Shown here one piece after another: positions 15,888 to 22,956 of a DNA stretch of 34,983 nucleotides (position 1 is the stretch's first letter; each line of letters begins with the position of its first letter). The position numbers and the translations under genes were made by a program. This DNA comes from Bacteroidaceae bacterium (lineage in GTDB: Bacteria > Bacteroidota > Bacteroidia > Bacteroidales > Bacteroidaceae), in the NCBI GenBank assembly GCA_017651245.1, contig JAGCDQ010000075.1, positions 1-34,983 of the forward strand, in the 5' to 3' direction. Below the pieces are notes generated by a model. That model saw only the letters and a program-made list of their open reading frames with translations, was not told where the DNA came from and made no database searches.

Positions 15888-17402
15888 ATGATTAGAAAGA
15901 TATTAGTAGCAAATCGTGGGGAGATAGCTATCCGTGTGATGAGAAGTTGCTATGAGATGGGTATCCGTTCTGTGGCTGTGTATAGTACGGCTGACCGTCT
16001 TTCTCGTCATGTGCTCTTTGCCAACGAGGCAGAGTGCATAGGTGGGGCAAGCAGCAGCGACAGCTATTTGAACATAGACCACATCCTTGAGGCAGCACGG
16101 AAGCACAAGGTGGACGCTATTCATCCTGGATATGGTTTCCTCTCGGAGAATTCAGAGTTTGCCCGTCGATGCGAACAGGAAGGCTTCATCTTTATTGGTC
16201 CTCGTCCTGAAACGATGGAGGAGATGGGCGATAAAATCAGTGCCCGTCGCAAGATGATAGAGGCTGGTGTACCTGTGGTGCCAGGAACGGAAGAACCTCT
16301 GAAATCAGCAGAGGAAGCTGTGAAAGTGGCAAAGAAGATTGGCTTCCCTGTCATGCTGAAAGCCAGCATGGGCGGTGGTGGCAAAGGTATGCGACTCATC
16401 GAACGTGAAGAGGATGTCGTGGAGATGTACAATGCGGCTCGCAGCGAGGCGATGTCGGGCTTTGGCGATGACACCGTCTATATAGAGAAATTTGTCGAGG
16501 AACCTCATCATATCGAGTTCCAGATATTGGGTGACAAGCACGGCAACGTGGTGCATCTTTTCGACCGTGAATGCTCCGTGCAGCGTCGCCACCAGAAGAT
16601 TGTGGAGGAAAGCCCAAGCCCATTCATTGACTATAACCTGCGTATGGAGATGGGTGCCAAAGCGGTGGCAGCCGCACGTGCTGTGGGCTATGAGGGTGCA
16701 GGAACCATTGAGTTCTTGGTGGACAAATACCATAAGTTCTACTTTTTGGAGATGAACACACGCTTGCAAGTGGAGCACCCGATTACAGAAGAAGTGGTGG
16801 GCATCGACTTGGTGAAGGAGCAGATTCTCATTGCTGACGGACAGCCTTTGCGTTATCGTCAGGAGGATATCCGTCAACGTGGTCATGCCATCGAGTGCCG
16901 TATTTGTGCAGAAGACACAGAACACAACTTCATGCCCTCTCCTGGTGTGATCAAACAGTTGACAGAGCCTCATGGTATCGGTACGCGTATTGATTCCTAC
17001 GTGTATGAGGGATACGAGATTCCTGTGCATTACGACCCGATGATTGGCAAGCTCATCGTGTGGGCAACCAGTCGTGAATATGCGATTGAGCGTATGCGTC
17101 GTGTGCTCTACGAATACAAAATCACGGGCTTGACGACCAACATCCGCTATCTACGTCGCATCATTGATGTGCCTGACTTCAAGCAGGGTAACTATAACAC
17201 CTATTTCATCGAACGCAATCAGGATCGTCTGCGTCCTCGTCCAGGTTTCAAGAACGATTCTGAGCCGATGGCAGTCATTGCGGCATACATCGACTACCTG
17301 ATGAATCTTGAGGAAAATAAACCCACTACGCTCACAACGGAGAATACCGCAATCAGCCGTTGGAGAGCATTTGGATTGCAGAAAGGAGTATTGAGGGTAT
17401 AG
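15888..17402 (+). CDS. accC: Biotin carboxylase subunit of acyl-CoA carboxylase
   Basis: A 504-residue ATP-grasp enzyme that carboxylates biotin using ATP and bicarbonate. The start MIRKILVANRGEIAIRVMRS is the family N-terminus. HPGYGFLSEN (79-88), the ATP-lid GGGGKGM (162-168), ECSVQRRHQK (228-237) and EMNTRLQVEHP (288-298) are all present, including the catalytic Arg and Glu residues. The C-terminal part (after about 450) is somewhat longer than in plain AccC and ends in a basic tail. It lies 3 bases before the biotin carrier gene and in one operon with a carboxyltransferase, so it probably serves a propionyl-CoA carboxylase or methylmalonyl-CoA-type complex rather than fatty acid synthesis. 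The symbol is generic for the family. Confidence 0.93.
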   Translation: MIRKILVANRGEIAIRVMRSCYEMGIRSVAVYSTADRLSRHVLFANEAECIGGASSSDSYLNIDHILEAARKHKVDAIHPGYGFLSENSEFARRCEQEGFIFIGPRPETMEEMGDKISARRKMIEAGVPVVPGTEEPLKSAEEAVKVAKKIGFPVMLKASMGGGGKGMRLIEREEDVVEMYNAARSEAMSGFGDDTVYIEKFVEEPHHIEFQILGDKHGNVVHLFDRECSVQRRHQKIVEESPSPFIDYNLRMEMGAKAVAAARAVGYEGAGTIEFLVDKYHKFYFLEMNTRLQVEHPITEEVVGIDLVKEQILIADGQPLRYRQEDIRQRGHAIECRICAEDTEHNFMPSPGVIKQLTEPHGIGTRIDSYVYEGYEIPVHYDPMIGKLIVWATSREYAIERMRRVLYEYKITGLTTNIRYLRRIIDVPDFKQGNYNTYFIERNQDRLRPRPGFKNDSEPMAVIAAYIDYLMNLEENKPTTLTTENTAISRWRAFGLQKGVLRV

Positions 17403-17405
17403 GAT

Positions 17406-17921
17406 ATGGAAATACAAGTAGGAAATAAGACTTTGGAAGTGACCTTGTTGAGCAAGGAAGGCAACCAAGTGAAGATAGATATTGACGGGAAAGTGTATGA
17501 TGTGGATGTGGCGATGCTGCAGAACGGCACCTGTTCCCTCATCTATGACGGCAACTCTTACAATGCCGAACTCATTCGTGAGACAGGGGAGAAGCATTAT
17601 CGTGTGAACCTCAACTATTCCACCTATCAGATTGATATGCTCGACTCACAAGCCAAGTACATGAAGCTGCGTCGTGGCGGTTCTTCTGACTCCACTCAGG
17701 CAGACGTCATCACGGCACCAATGCCTTGCAAGATTGTGAAGCTCTACGTGAAGCCAGGCGACACGTTGAAGGAGGGCGACACCGTGCTGACGATGGAAGC
17801 CATGAAAATGCAGTCGAACTATAAGGTTAGTGCTCCCTGCAAGGTGAAAGAAATTTTGGTGAATGAAGGTGATAGTGTGCGTGTGGAACAAGCACTCATC
17901 CGTTTAGAATTAAATCATTAA
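17406..17921 (+). CDS. Biotin carboxyl carrier protein
   Basis: A 171-residue protein. The C-terminal domain (about 100-170) is a biotinyl domain with MEAMKMQ, where K134 is the biotinylated lysine, preceded by KIVKLYVKPGDTLKEGDTVL and followed by KEILVNEGDSV. The first 90 residues form a beta-rich domain (VKIDIDGKVYDVDV, YNAELIR, YRVNLNYSTYQIDM) like the BT linker domain that joins the carrier to the carboxylase in propionyl-CoA carboxylase alpha chains. This is therefore the C-terminal half of such an alpha chain encoded as a separate gene. It starts 3 bases after the biotin carboxylase stop. It carries carboxybiotin to the carboxyltransferase encoded next. Confidence 0.92.
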   Translation: MEIQVGNKTLEVTLLSKEGNQVKIDIDGKVYDVDVAMLQNGTCSLIYDGNSYNAELIRETGEKHYRVNLNYSTYQIDMLDSQAKYMKLRRGGSSDSTQADVITAPMPCKIVKLYVKPGDTLKEGDTVLTMEAMKMQSNYKVSAPCKVKEILVNEGDSVRVEQALIRLELNH

Positions 17922-17925
17922 AAGA

Positions 17926-17978
17926 TTGAAGAATTGAAGTTTGGACCGCATAGCAACTTCAATTTTTCAATTCTTCAA
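17926..17978. repeat. 13-bp inverted repeat between carrier and carboxyltransferase genes
   Basis: TTGAAGAATTGAA at 17926-17938 is repeated inverted at 17966-17978 without mismatch, with further TTCAA-rich sequence around it. It fills most of the 73-base gap before the carboxyltransferase ATG and would form a hairpin close to its ribosome site. Confidence 0.65.
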
Positions 17979-17994
17979 CTTTTCAATTTCAGAT

Positions 17995-19434
17995 ATGAAT
18001 AAACTCACAGCAAGAGAACGTATAGAAACCCTGCTCGACCGTGGCACCTTTGTTGAGATGGACAAGCACGTGGTGCATCGTTGCAATGACTTCGGAATGG
18101 AGAACAAGCGTGTCGAGGGTGATGGTGTGATTTCTGGTTATGGCAAGATAGACGGACGCATCGTGTTTGTCTATGCCTTCGATTTCGCAGTGCTGGGTGG
18201 CTCCCTTTCAGCAGCCAACGCACAGAAAATTGCGAAGGTGCAGGATTTGGCATTGAAGAATGGCGCTCCCATCATTGGCTTGAATGACTCGGGTGGTGCC
18301 CGTATTCAGGAAGGTGTGGAATCGCTTACAGGATTTGCACATATATTTAAAAGAAATGTGATGGCCTCGGGCGTGATTCCTCAGATTAGCGCCATTTTGG
18401 GTCCTTGTGCGGGTGGTTCTTGCTACTCGCCAGCGCTCACCGATTTCATCCTGATGGTGAAGGAGCAGAGCCAGATGTTTGTGACTGGTCCGAATGTGGT
18501 GAAAGCAGTCACCAACGAGGATGTGGATAAGGAAACGCTGGGCGGAGCGATGACGCATAATAGCGTGAGTGGTGTGAGCCACTTCATTTGCAACAGCGAT
18601 GAAGAAACCCTCATGACCATCCGCGAACTCATCGGTTTCATTCCTTCCAACAATATGGAGGACGCGCCCGTGCATCCAGTTACCGACGAAACGACACGCA
18701 TTTGCCACGAATTGGATGAGGTGGTGCCAACCGATCCGAACATCCCTTACGACATTCGCAACATCATCGAGCCTGTTTGCGACCAACAGTATTTCTTCGA
18801 GATTCAGCCAGAATTCGCCAAGAATATCGTTATTGGTTTTGGTCGTATGGCTGGACGAACGGTCGGCTTTGTTGCCAATCAGCCCAATTTCTTGGCAGGT
18901 GCCCTCGATATTGATGCTTCGGATAAGGCAGCCCGCTTCATCCGTTTCTGCGATTGTTTCAACATTCCTCTCATCGCTGTGGAGGATGTGCCTGGTTTCT
19001 TGCCAGGTGTCCAACAGGAGCACAACGGTATCATCCGTCATGGAGCCAAGATTGTCTATGCCTTTGCTGAGGCAACGGTGCCAAAAATCACGCTCATCAC
19101 TCGCAAGGCATATGGTGGTGCTTACATCGTGATGAACTCCAAGTGCATCGGGGCAGATGTGAACCTTGCTTACCCAACAGCTGAAATCGCTGTGATGGGA
19201 GCTGAAGGTGCTTGCAACATCCTTTATCGTAAAGCCTCTCCTGAAGAGCGCGCCGAGAAGATTGAGGAGTATCGCAAGAAGTTTGCTAATCCTATGCCTG
19301 CTGCACAACTCGGTTATATCGATGAAATCATCCAGCCTTGTGACACTCGTCTGCGACTCATTCAGGCTTTGGAGATGACACGCAACAAGAATCAGAGCAA
19401 TCCACCAAAGAAACACGGAAATATGCCGTTGTGA
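17995..19434 (+). CDS. Acyl-CoA carboxylase carboxyltransferase (propionyl/methylmalonyl-CoA type)
   Basis: A 479-residue protein that moves CO2 between biotin and an acyl-CoA. It is of the fused beta-chain type (PccB/MmdA): LNDSGGARIQEGVESLTGF and GPCAGGSCYSPALTDFILM hold the N-terminal crotonase oxyanion glycines. ALDIDASDKAARFIRFCDCF, EDVPGFLPGVQQEHNGIIRHG and TRKAYGGAYIVMNSK are the C-terminal counterpart. The ATG at 17995 gives MNKLTARERIETLLD. Related proteins usually have about 30 more residues (a helix with GGG and a KGK before LTARERI), which are missing here. Codons back to TTG 17941 give no such sequence. It ends the riboswitch-led gene run; with the two upstream genes it forms a complete biotin-dependent carboxylase, probably propionyl-CoA/methylmalonyl-CoA. 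Direction of reaction is not deducible. Confidence 0.92.
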   Translation: MNKLTARERIETLLDRGTFVEMDKHVVHRCNDFGMENKRVEGDGVISGYGKIDGRIVFVYAFDFAVLGGSLSAANAQKIAKVQDLALKNGAPIIGLNDSGGARIQEGVESLTGFAHIFKRNVMASGVIPQISAILGPCAGGSCYSPALTDFILMVKEQSQMFVTGPNVVKAVTNEDVDKETLGGAMTHNSVSGVSHFICNSDEETLMTIRELIGFIPSNNMEDAPVHPVTDETTRICHELDEVVPTDPNIPYDIRNIIEPVCDQQYFFEIQPEFAKNIVIGFGRMAGRTVGFVANQPNFLAGALDIDASDKAARFIRFCDCFNIPLIAVEDVPGFLPGVQQEHNGIIRHGAKIVYAFAEATVPKITLITRKAYGGAYIVMNSKCIGADVNLAYPTAEIAVMGAEGACNILYRKASPEERAEKIEEYRKKFANPMPAAQLGYIDEIIQPCDTRLRLIQALEMTRNKNQSNPPKKHGNMPL

Positions 19435-19456
19435 CGAATTGTAACAGACGAATTAT

Positions 19457-19487
19457 TTTGTTGTATGAACATTATACCGTACCTTTG
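19457..19487 (+). promoter_or_regulatory. Promoter of cobalamin-uptake operon
   Basis: TTTG at 19457-19460 and TACCTTTG at 19480-19487 are separated by 19 bases, a full match to the Bacteroidota consensus. Only 54 bases remain before the first ATG, too few for a cobalamin aptamer. No terminator was seen after the carboxyltransferase, so read-through from the riboswitch-led operon is also possible. Confidence 0.75.
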
Positions 19488-19541
19488 TACCCACAAAGTG
19501 CGGACAATAATAATCATTATTATCAATAAACTTAACTAACA

Positions 19542-20282
19542 ATGAAAAAGATCTTTTTATCTTTCGCTGTGCTGGCAATGAGCATGGCTATGTTTACATC
19601 GTGTAGCGATGATGACGACGAGAAGAAACCTGCAGAGGACATTCGTACAATAACCTTCGAAGGTGACGAGTGGGCTTCTCTGATTCCTGAGGGTCAAGCA
19701 TACGAAGTTGCGACACTTGTTTATGGTGAAGATGCCCTCAATTACTCATGGACAGATGCTCAAACCCAATTGCAAGGTGGACTTACTTTGGCATGGGGCG
19801 GCACTTATGGATTGGCTGAGGGTGGTACTGTGGTGTCAAATTATATTGATGCAAACGTAGCAGAGCATGCATCATCCGACTATCAATTATCAGTTCCTGT
19901 TAGCAATGGAAGTAAGAATTTTGCCGTTGTGTACTGCGACGCCAGCATTCAATTCCCTGAAGGTGAAAGCCATGTGGTCAAGTCTATGGATATAGCTCCT
20001 ACTACCTACTTGCTGGGTGAAATGAAAAATGGTGGATATGGAAAGGCTCTGACAGAGGAAGGTGACTATTTTACTTTGACTCTGACAGCTGATAACGGAA
20101 ACACGTTGGATATAGATCTTGCGCGTGATGGTGAGATTCTGGAGGAATGGAAAACTTTCGACCTCTCATCGTTGGGTGCGGTGAACAAGATTAGCTTCAC
20201 AATGGATGGTAGCGACAGGTCTTCTTATGGTGTGAAGCAGCCTAAGTACTTCGCTTTCGACAATGTAGTAGTCAAGTTCTAA
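19542..20282 (+). CDS. DUF4465-type surface lipoprotein, possible cobalamin binder
   Basis: A 246-residue lipoprotein. The signal MKKIFLSFAVLAMSMAMFTS precedes C21, and SDDDDEKK right after it is the acidic export signal of surface lipoproteins in Bacteroidota. The mature part resembles DUF4465: ITFEGDEWASL, WTDAQTQLQGGL, AWGGTYGLAEGG, VVSNYID, YQLSVPVSNGSKNFAVVY and a C-terminal KYFAFDNVVVKF strand. Such proteins occur in Bacteroidota cobalamin loci, and BtuH of Bacteroides thetaiotaomicron is a surface lipoprotein that binds B12 from such a locus. Whether this protein is a BtuH homologue cannot be decided here. It is first in the uptake operon, 8 bases before the BtuG-like gene. Confidence 0.75.
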   Translation: MKKIFLSFAVLAMSMAMFTSCSDDDDEKKPAEDIRTITFEGDEWASLIPEGQAYEVATLVYGEDALNYSWTDAQTQLQGGLTLAWGGTYGLAEGGTVVSNYIDANVAEHASSDYQLSVPVSNGSKNFAVVYCDASIQFPEGESHVVKSMDIAPTTYLLGEMKNGGYGKALTEEGDYFTLTLTADNGNTLDIDLARDGEILEEWKTFDLSSLGAVNKISFTMDGSDRSSYGVKQPKYFAFDNVVVKF

Positions 20283-20290
20283 TCTAATAG

Positions 20291-21403
20291 ATGCAACTTA
20301 AAAAAAACTTTACATACATGCTGCTGTCGGCTTTTTTGCTGACGGCAGCATGCAGTGGTTCTGATGATACCTCCGAAGAGGAGTCTTTTTTTTCGACGGG
20401 GCAGGGCGTTTTTGTGCTGTGTGAAGGTAACTTCAATGCAGGCAATGCTTCGCTGTCTTATTATGACCCCGTGAAGAAGCAAGTGGAGAATGGCGTGTTT
20501 CAACGTGCCAATGGACGAAAATTGGGCGATACGGGACAATCCGTCATTCTGAAGGATGGGACGGCATACATCGCGATAGAGAACTCTGGCATCATCTGGG
20601 GCATTGATGCTGAGACTTTTCGCGTGAAAGGTCAGGTGGAGGCGACAGGAACCCAAATCATCAATCCCCGATATGTGCATTTTGTGAGCGACACAAAAGC
20701 ATACGTGACAGACCTTTATTCACCTTATATCAATATCATTAACCCCAAAACCTTCAAATGGACAGGAGCTATTGCCACTGGACAAGAAGCCAGTCGTGGT
20801 TATTGCTCTACTGAGGAGATGGTGCAGGTGGGGGAATACGTTTACACCAACTGCTGGTCATACAGCAACAAGCTGTTGGTCATCAACACCGAAACGGACG
20901 AGCTGGTGCGTGAAATCACCCTCAGCAGTTGGCAACCCAAGTCGATGAAAGCCGACAAGAACGGCAAATTGTGGGTCATCACCGATGGGGGTTATTCAAT
21001 GGAGGACGACAGTTTTAGTGATAACATTCCGCATCTTTATCGCATCGATGCTGCGACTGGTGCTGTGGAGTTAGACCAAGCCCTCGATTCCGATGAAGCG
21101 AATGTACAGATAGAAATGAACAGCACGAAGGATGTTGTTTACCTGATCAATAACGATATATACCGAATGGGCATCACAGATAGCCATGTGCCTGTACGAC
21201 CTTTCATTGCTGCACCCAAAGATACGAATGGTCGTCGTCACAAGTTGTATGGCATTGGCGTGAATCCTCATAATGGTGACATTTATGTGGGTGATGCTGT
21301 GGATTATAGTCAGTCGGGAGTGGTGTATCGCTATGATGTCAATGGTGCGTTGATAGACCAGTTCCGAGTGGGCATCAATCCCAATCATTTTGCATTTAAA
21401 TAG
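20291..21403 (+). CDS. btuG: BtuG-like beta-propeller cobalamin-binding lipoprotein
   Basis: A 370-residue surface lipoprotein with lipobox LTAAC (C21) and SGSDDTSEEE after it. The mature part has repeated propeller blades: GVFVLCEGNFNAGNASLSYY, YIAIENSGIIWGIDAETF, AYVTDLYSPYINIINPKTF, YVYTNCWSYSNKLLVINTET, LWVITDGGYS, VVYLINNDIYRM and DIYVGDAVDYSQSGVVYRYD. This pattern matches BtuG (YncE-like/DUF5074), the lid protein of the BtuB receptor, which captures cobalamin and cobinamide at the cell surface with very high affinity. The nearby BtuB-like receptor supports the call. The next gene begins 8 bases after the stop. Confidence 0.85.
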   Translation: MQLKKNFTYMLLSAFLLTAACSGSDDTSEEESFFSTGQGVFVLCEGNFNAGNASLSYYDPVKKQVENGVFQRANGRKLGDTGQSVILKDGTAYIAIENSGIIWGIDAETFRVKGQVEATGTQIINPRYVHFVSDTKAYVTDLYSPYINIINPKTFKWTGAIATGQEASRGYCSTEEMVQVGEYVYTNCWSYSNKLLVINTETDELVREITLSSWQPKSMKADKNGKLWVITDGGYSMEDDSFSDNIPHLYRIDAATGAVELDQALDSDEANVQIEMNSTKDVVYLINNDIYRMGITDSHVPVRPFIAAPKDTNGRRHKLYGIGVNPHNGDIYVGDAVDYSQSGVVYRYDVNGALIDQFRVGINPNHFAFK

Positions 21404-21411
21404 TAGAAGAA

Positions 21412-22950
21412 ATGAAGAAATACGGTGTTTTATGTCTGATGGCATTGTTGCTGATTCTGACAGCATGCAGCGACTATGAGGGTGACAAACAGCAAGGCCT
21501 GTTGCCTACCATCACGTTTCCTGTGGCATCTGCACGCTATCGTATGGAATTGGGTAGTGAGTTGGAAATCGTGCCCAAATGTGGCAATGTGGACGAGCAA
21601 ACCACTTACGAGTGGAGCATGGACGGCACCGTGATAGGAACAAAGGCATCCTACACCTTTGTGGCAGAGACTTTGGGCGACTATTACATCAAGGTGAAAG
21701 TCACCAATGCATTCGGCACAACGGAGGATGAATTGAAGATTACGGTCATCGAGGTGGATAAACTCTCGGAAAACGAATCAGCTGAGGGACTCTACACTCC
21801 CAACGATACAGCATTCGCTTGGAAGTTCCCTTGGACGAGCATCAACATTCCATCGGGCAGAACCATCAAGGTGAAAGCCTACATGATCGAGAATGATTTG
21901 GATGGTACCTACACCTGGACACTTGATGGTGTGGATGTTGCGGGGCCATATCGCCTTCAAGAGGTGTCTGATGTGTCGTATGTGTTTGACACAGACGGAC
22001 TTTCGCAGGGACATCATACTTTGTTGCTGACGATGAAGAATGACGATGGTGAGGTGAGCCAGTCGTTCACCCTTCAGGTGTGTCCTGCTGAGGGTTCTTA
22101 TCGTCGTGCTGTCACTACTGAAAGCCAGTCGTTGGTCAATAAAGTTTATGAGTTTATGCCTGCTCCTGGACATCAGGTGAATGGCTATACGATTGTAGGC
22201 GATATGATTCGTGATGGTGCTTCGATGGAAGAGGTTTGTGATACGGTGTTGAAGCATTGGAAGAAAGTGTGGTCTGTCTCGTTGGGTGCTCAAGGAGGTT
22301 ATGTGATTGCTGGATTTGACCATAGTGTAGAGAACTCAGGTGGCTACGACCTTGCCATCAAGGGTAATCCTTTCAGTTATCAGTCAGAACCAGGCATCAT
22401 CTGGGTGAGTCAGGACGTGAATGGTGACGGATTGCCCAATGATCCTTGGTATGAGTTGGCAGGTAGTGAATACGGTACGGAAAACAGCACAATGGAGTAT
22501 GCCATCACTTACTATAAGCCCAAGACTCCTCGTTCCCATACAGCATGGAAAGACTGTTTTGGGGCTACGGGCATTGTTCCCTATATGTCGCTTTGGAATA
22601 CGCATGCCTACTACTGGCAGGATTGGGTAGGGGGCACAGAGCACACTTACTTTGGCACCCGATTGAAAGACACCCACACCTATGAGGGTGGTTATACGAA
22701 TGAACCTCCTTATGCGTGGGGATATGCCGATAACCAAGGTTCCGACTATGTCAGAAATAAGGACTTTGATGCAGCCATTGCGATGGGTTACTACAAAATC
22801 AGCAATGCCAAGACTTGGGATGGCAAGGATGCCAACTTGCAGTATATCGATTTCGTGAAGGTGCAGACAAGTCAGACGGGCTATTCCCCTAATTTGGGCG
22901 ACATCTCCACAGAGGTGTATGGCATCTGGGATTGTCATATCAAGAAATAA
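21412..22950 (+). CDS. PKD-domain surface lipoprotein of the cobalamin operon
   Basis: A 512-residue lipoprotein; lipobox LLILTAC places the lipidated cysteine at 19, followed by SDYEGD. Residues about 30-113 form a PKD/Ig-like domain (TTYEWSMDGTVIGTKASYTF, VKVTNAFGTTEDELKITV). A second Ig-like region spans about 130-225 (YTWTLDGVDVAGPYR, TLLLTMKNDDGEVSQSF). The C-terminal 280 residues are a separate domain with GYVIAGFDHSVENSGGYDL, a DVNGDGLPNDPWYELAGSEY segment that resembles a calcium-binding loop, and conserved-looking aromatic stretches. It stands between BtuG-like and BtuB-like genes, 6 bases before the latter, and so is probably part of the outer-membrane cobalamin capture complex. Its exact role is unknown. 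Confidence 0.8.
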   Translation: MKKYGVLCLMALLLILTACSDYEGDKQQGLLPTITFPVASARYRMELGSELEIVPKCGNVDEQTTYEWSMDGTVIGTKASYTFVAETLGDYYIKVKVTNAFGTTEDELKITVIEVDKLSENESAEGLYTPNDTAFAWKFPWTSINIPSGRTIKVKAYMIENDLDGTYTWTLDGVDVAGPYRLQEVSDVSYVFDTDGLSQGHHTLLLTMKNDDGEVSQSFTLQVCPAEGSYRRAVTTESQSLVNKVYEFMPAPGHQVNGYTIVGDMIRDGASMEEVCDTVLKHWKKVWSVSLGAQGGYVIAGFDHSVENSGGYDLAIKGNPFSYQSEPGIIWVSQDVNGDGLPNDPWYELAGSEYGTENSTMEYAITYYKPKTPRSHTAWKDCFGATGIVPYMSLWNTHAYYWQDWVGGTEHTYFGTRLKDTHTYEGGYTNEPPYAWGYADNQGSDYVRNKDFDAAIAMGYYKISNAKTWDGKDANLQYIDFVKVQTSQTGYSPNLGDISTEVYGIWDCHIKK

Positions 22951-22956
22951 TTCCGA

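Noticed and set aside
17941-17994. TTG start extending the carboxyltransferase by 18 residues
   Set aside because: The added residues come from the TTCAA repeat and do not resemble the family N-terminus.
18208-19416. 402-codon minus-strand frame opposite the carboxyltransferase
   Set aside because: Antisense shadow; the sense strand has full family motifs.
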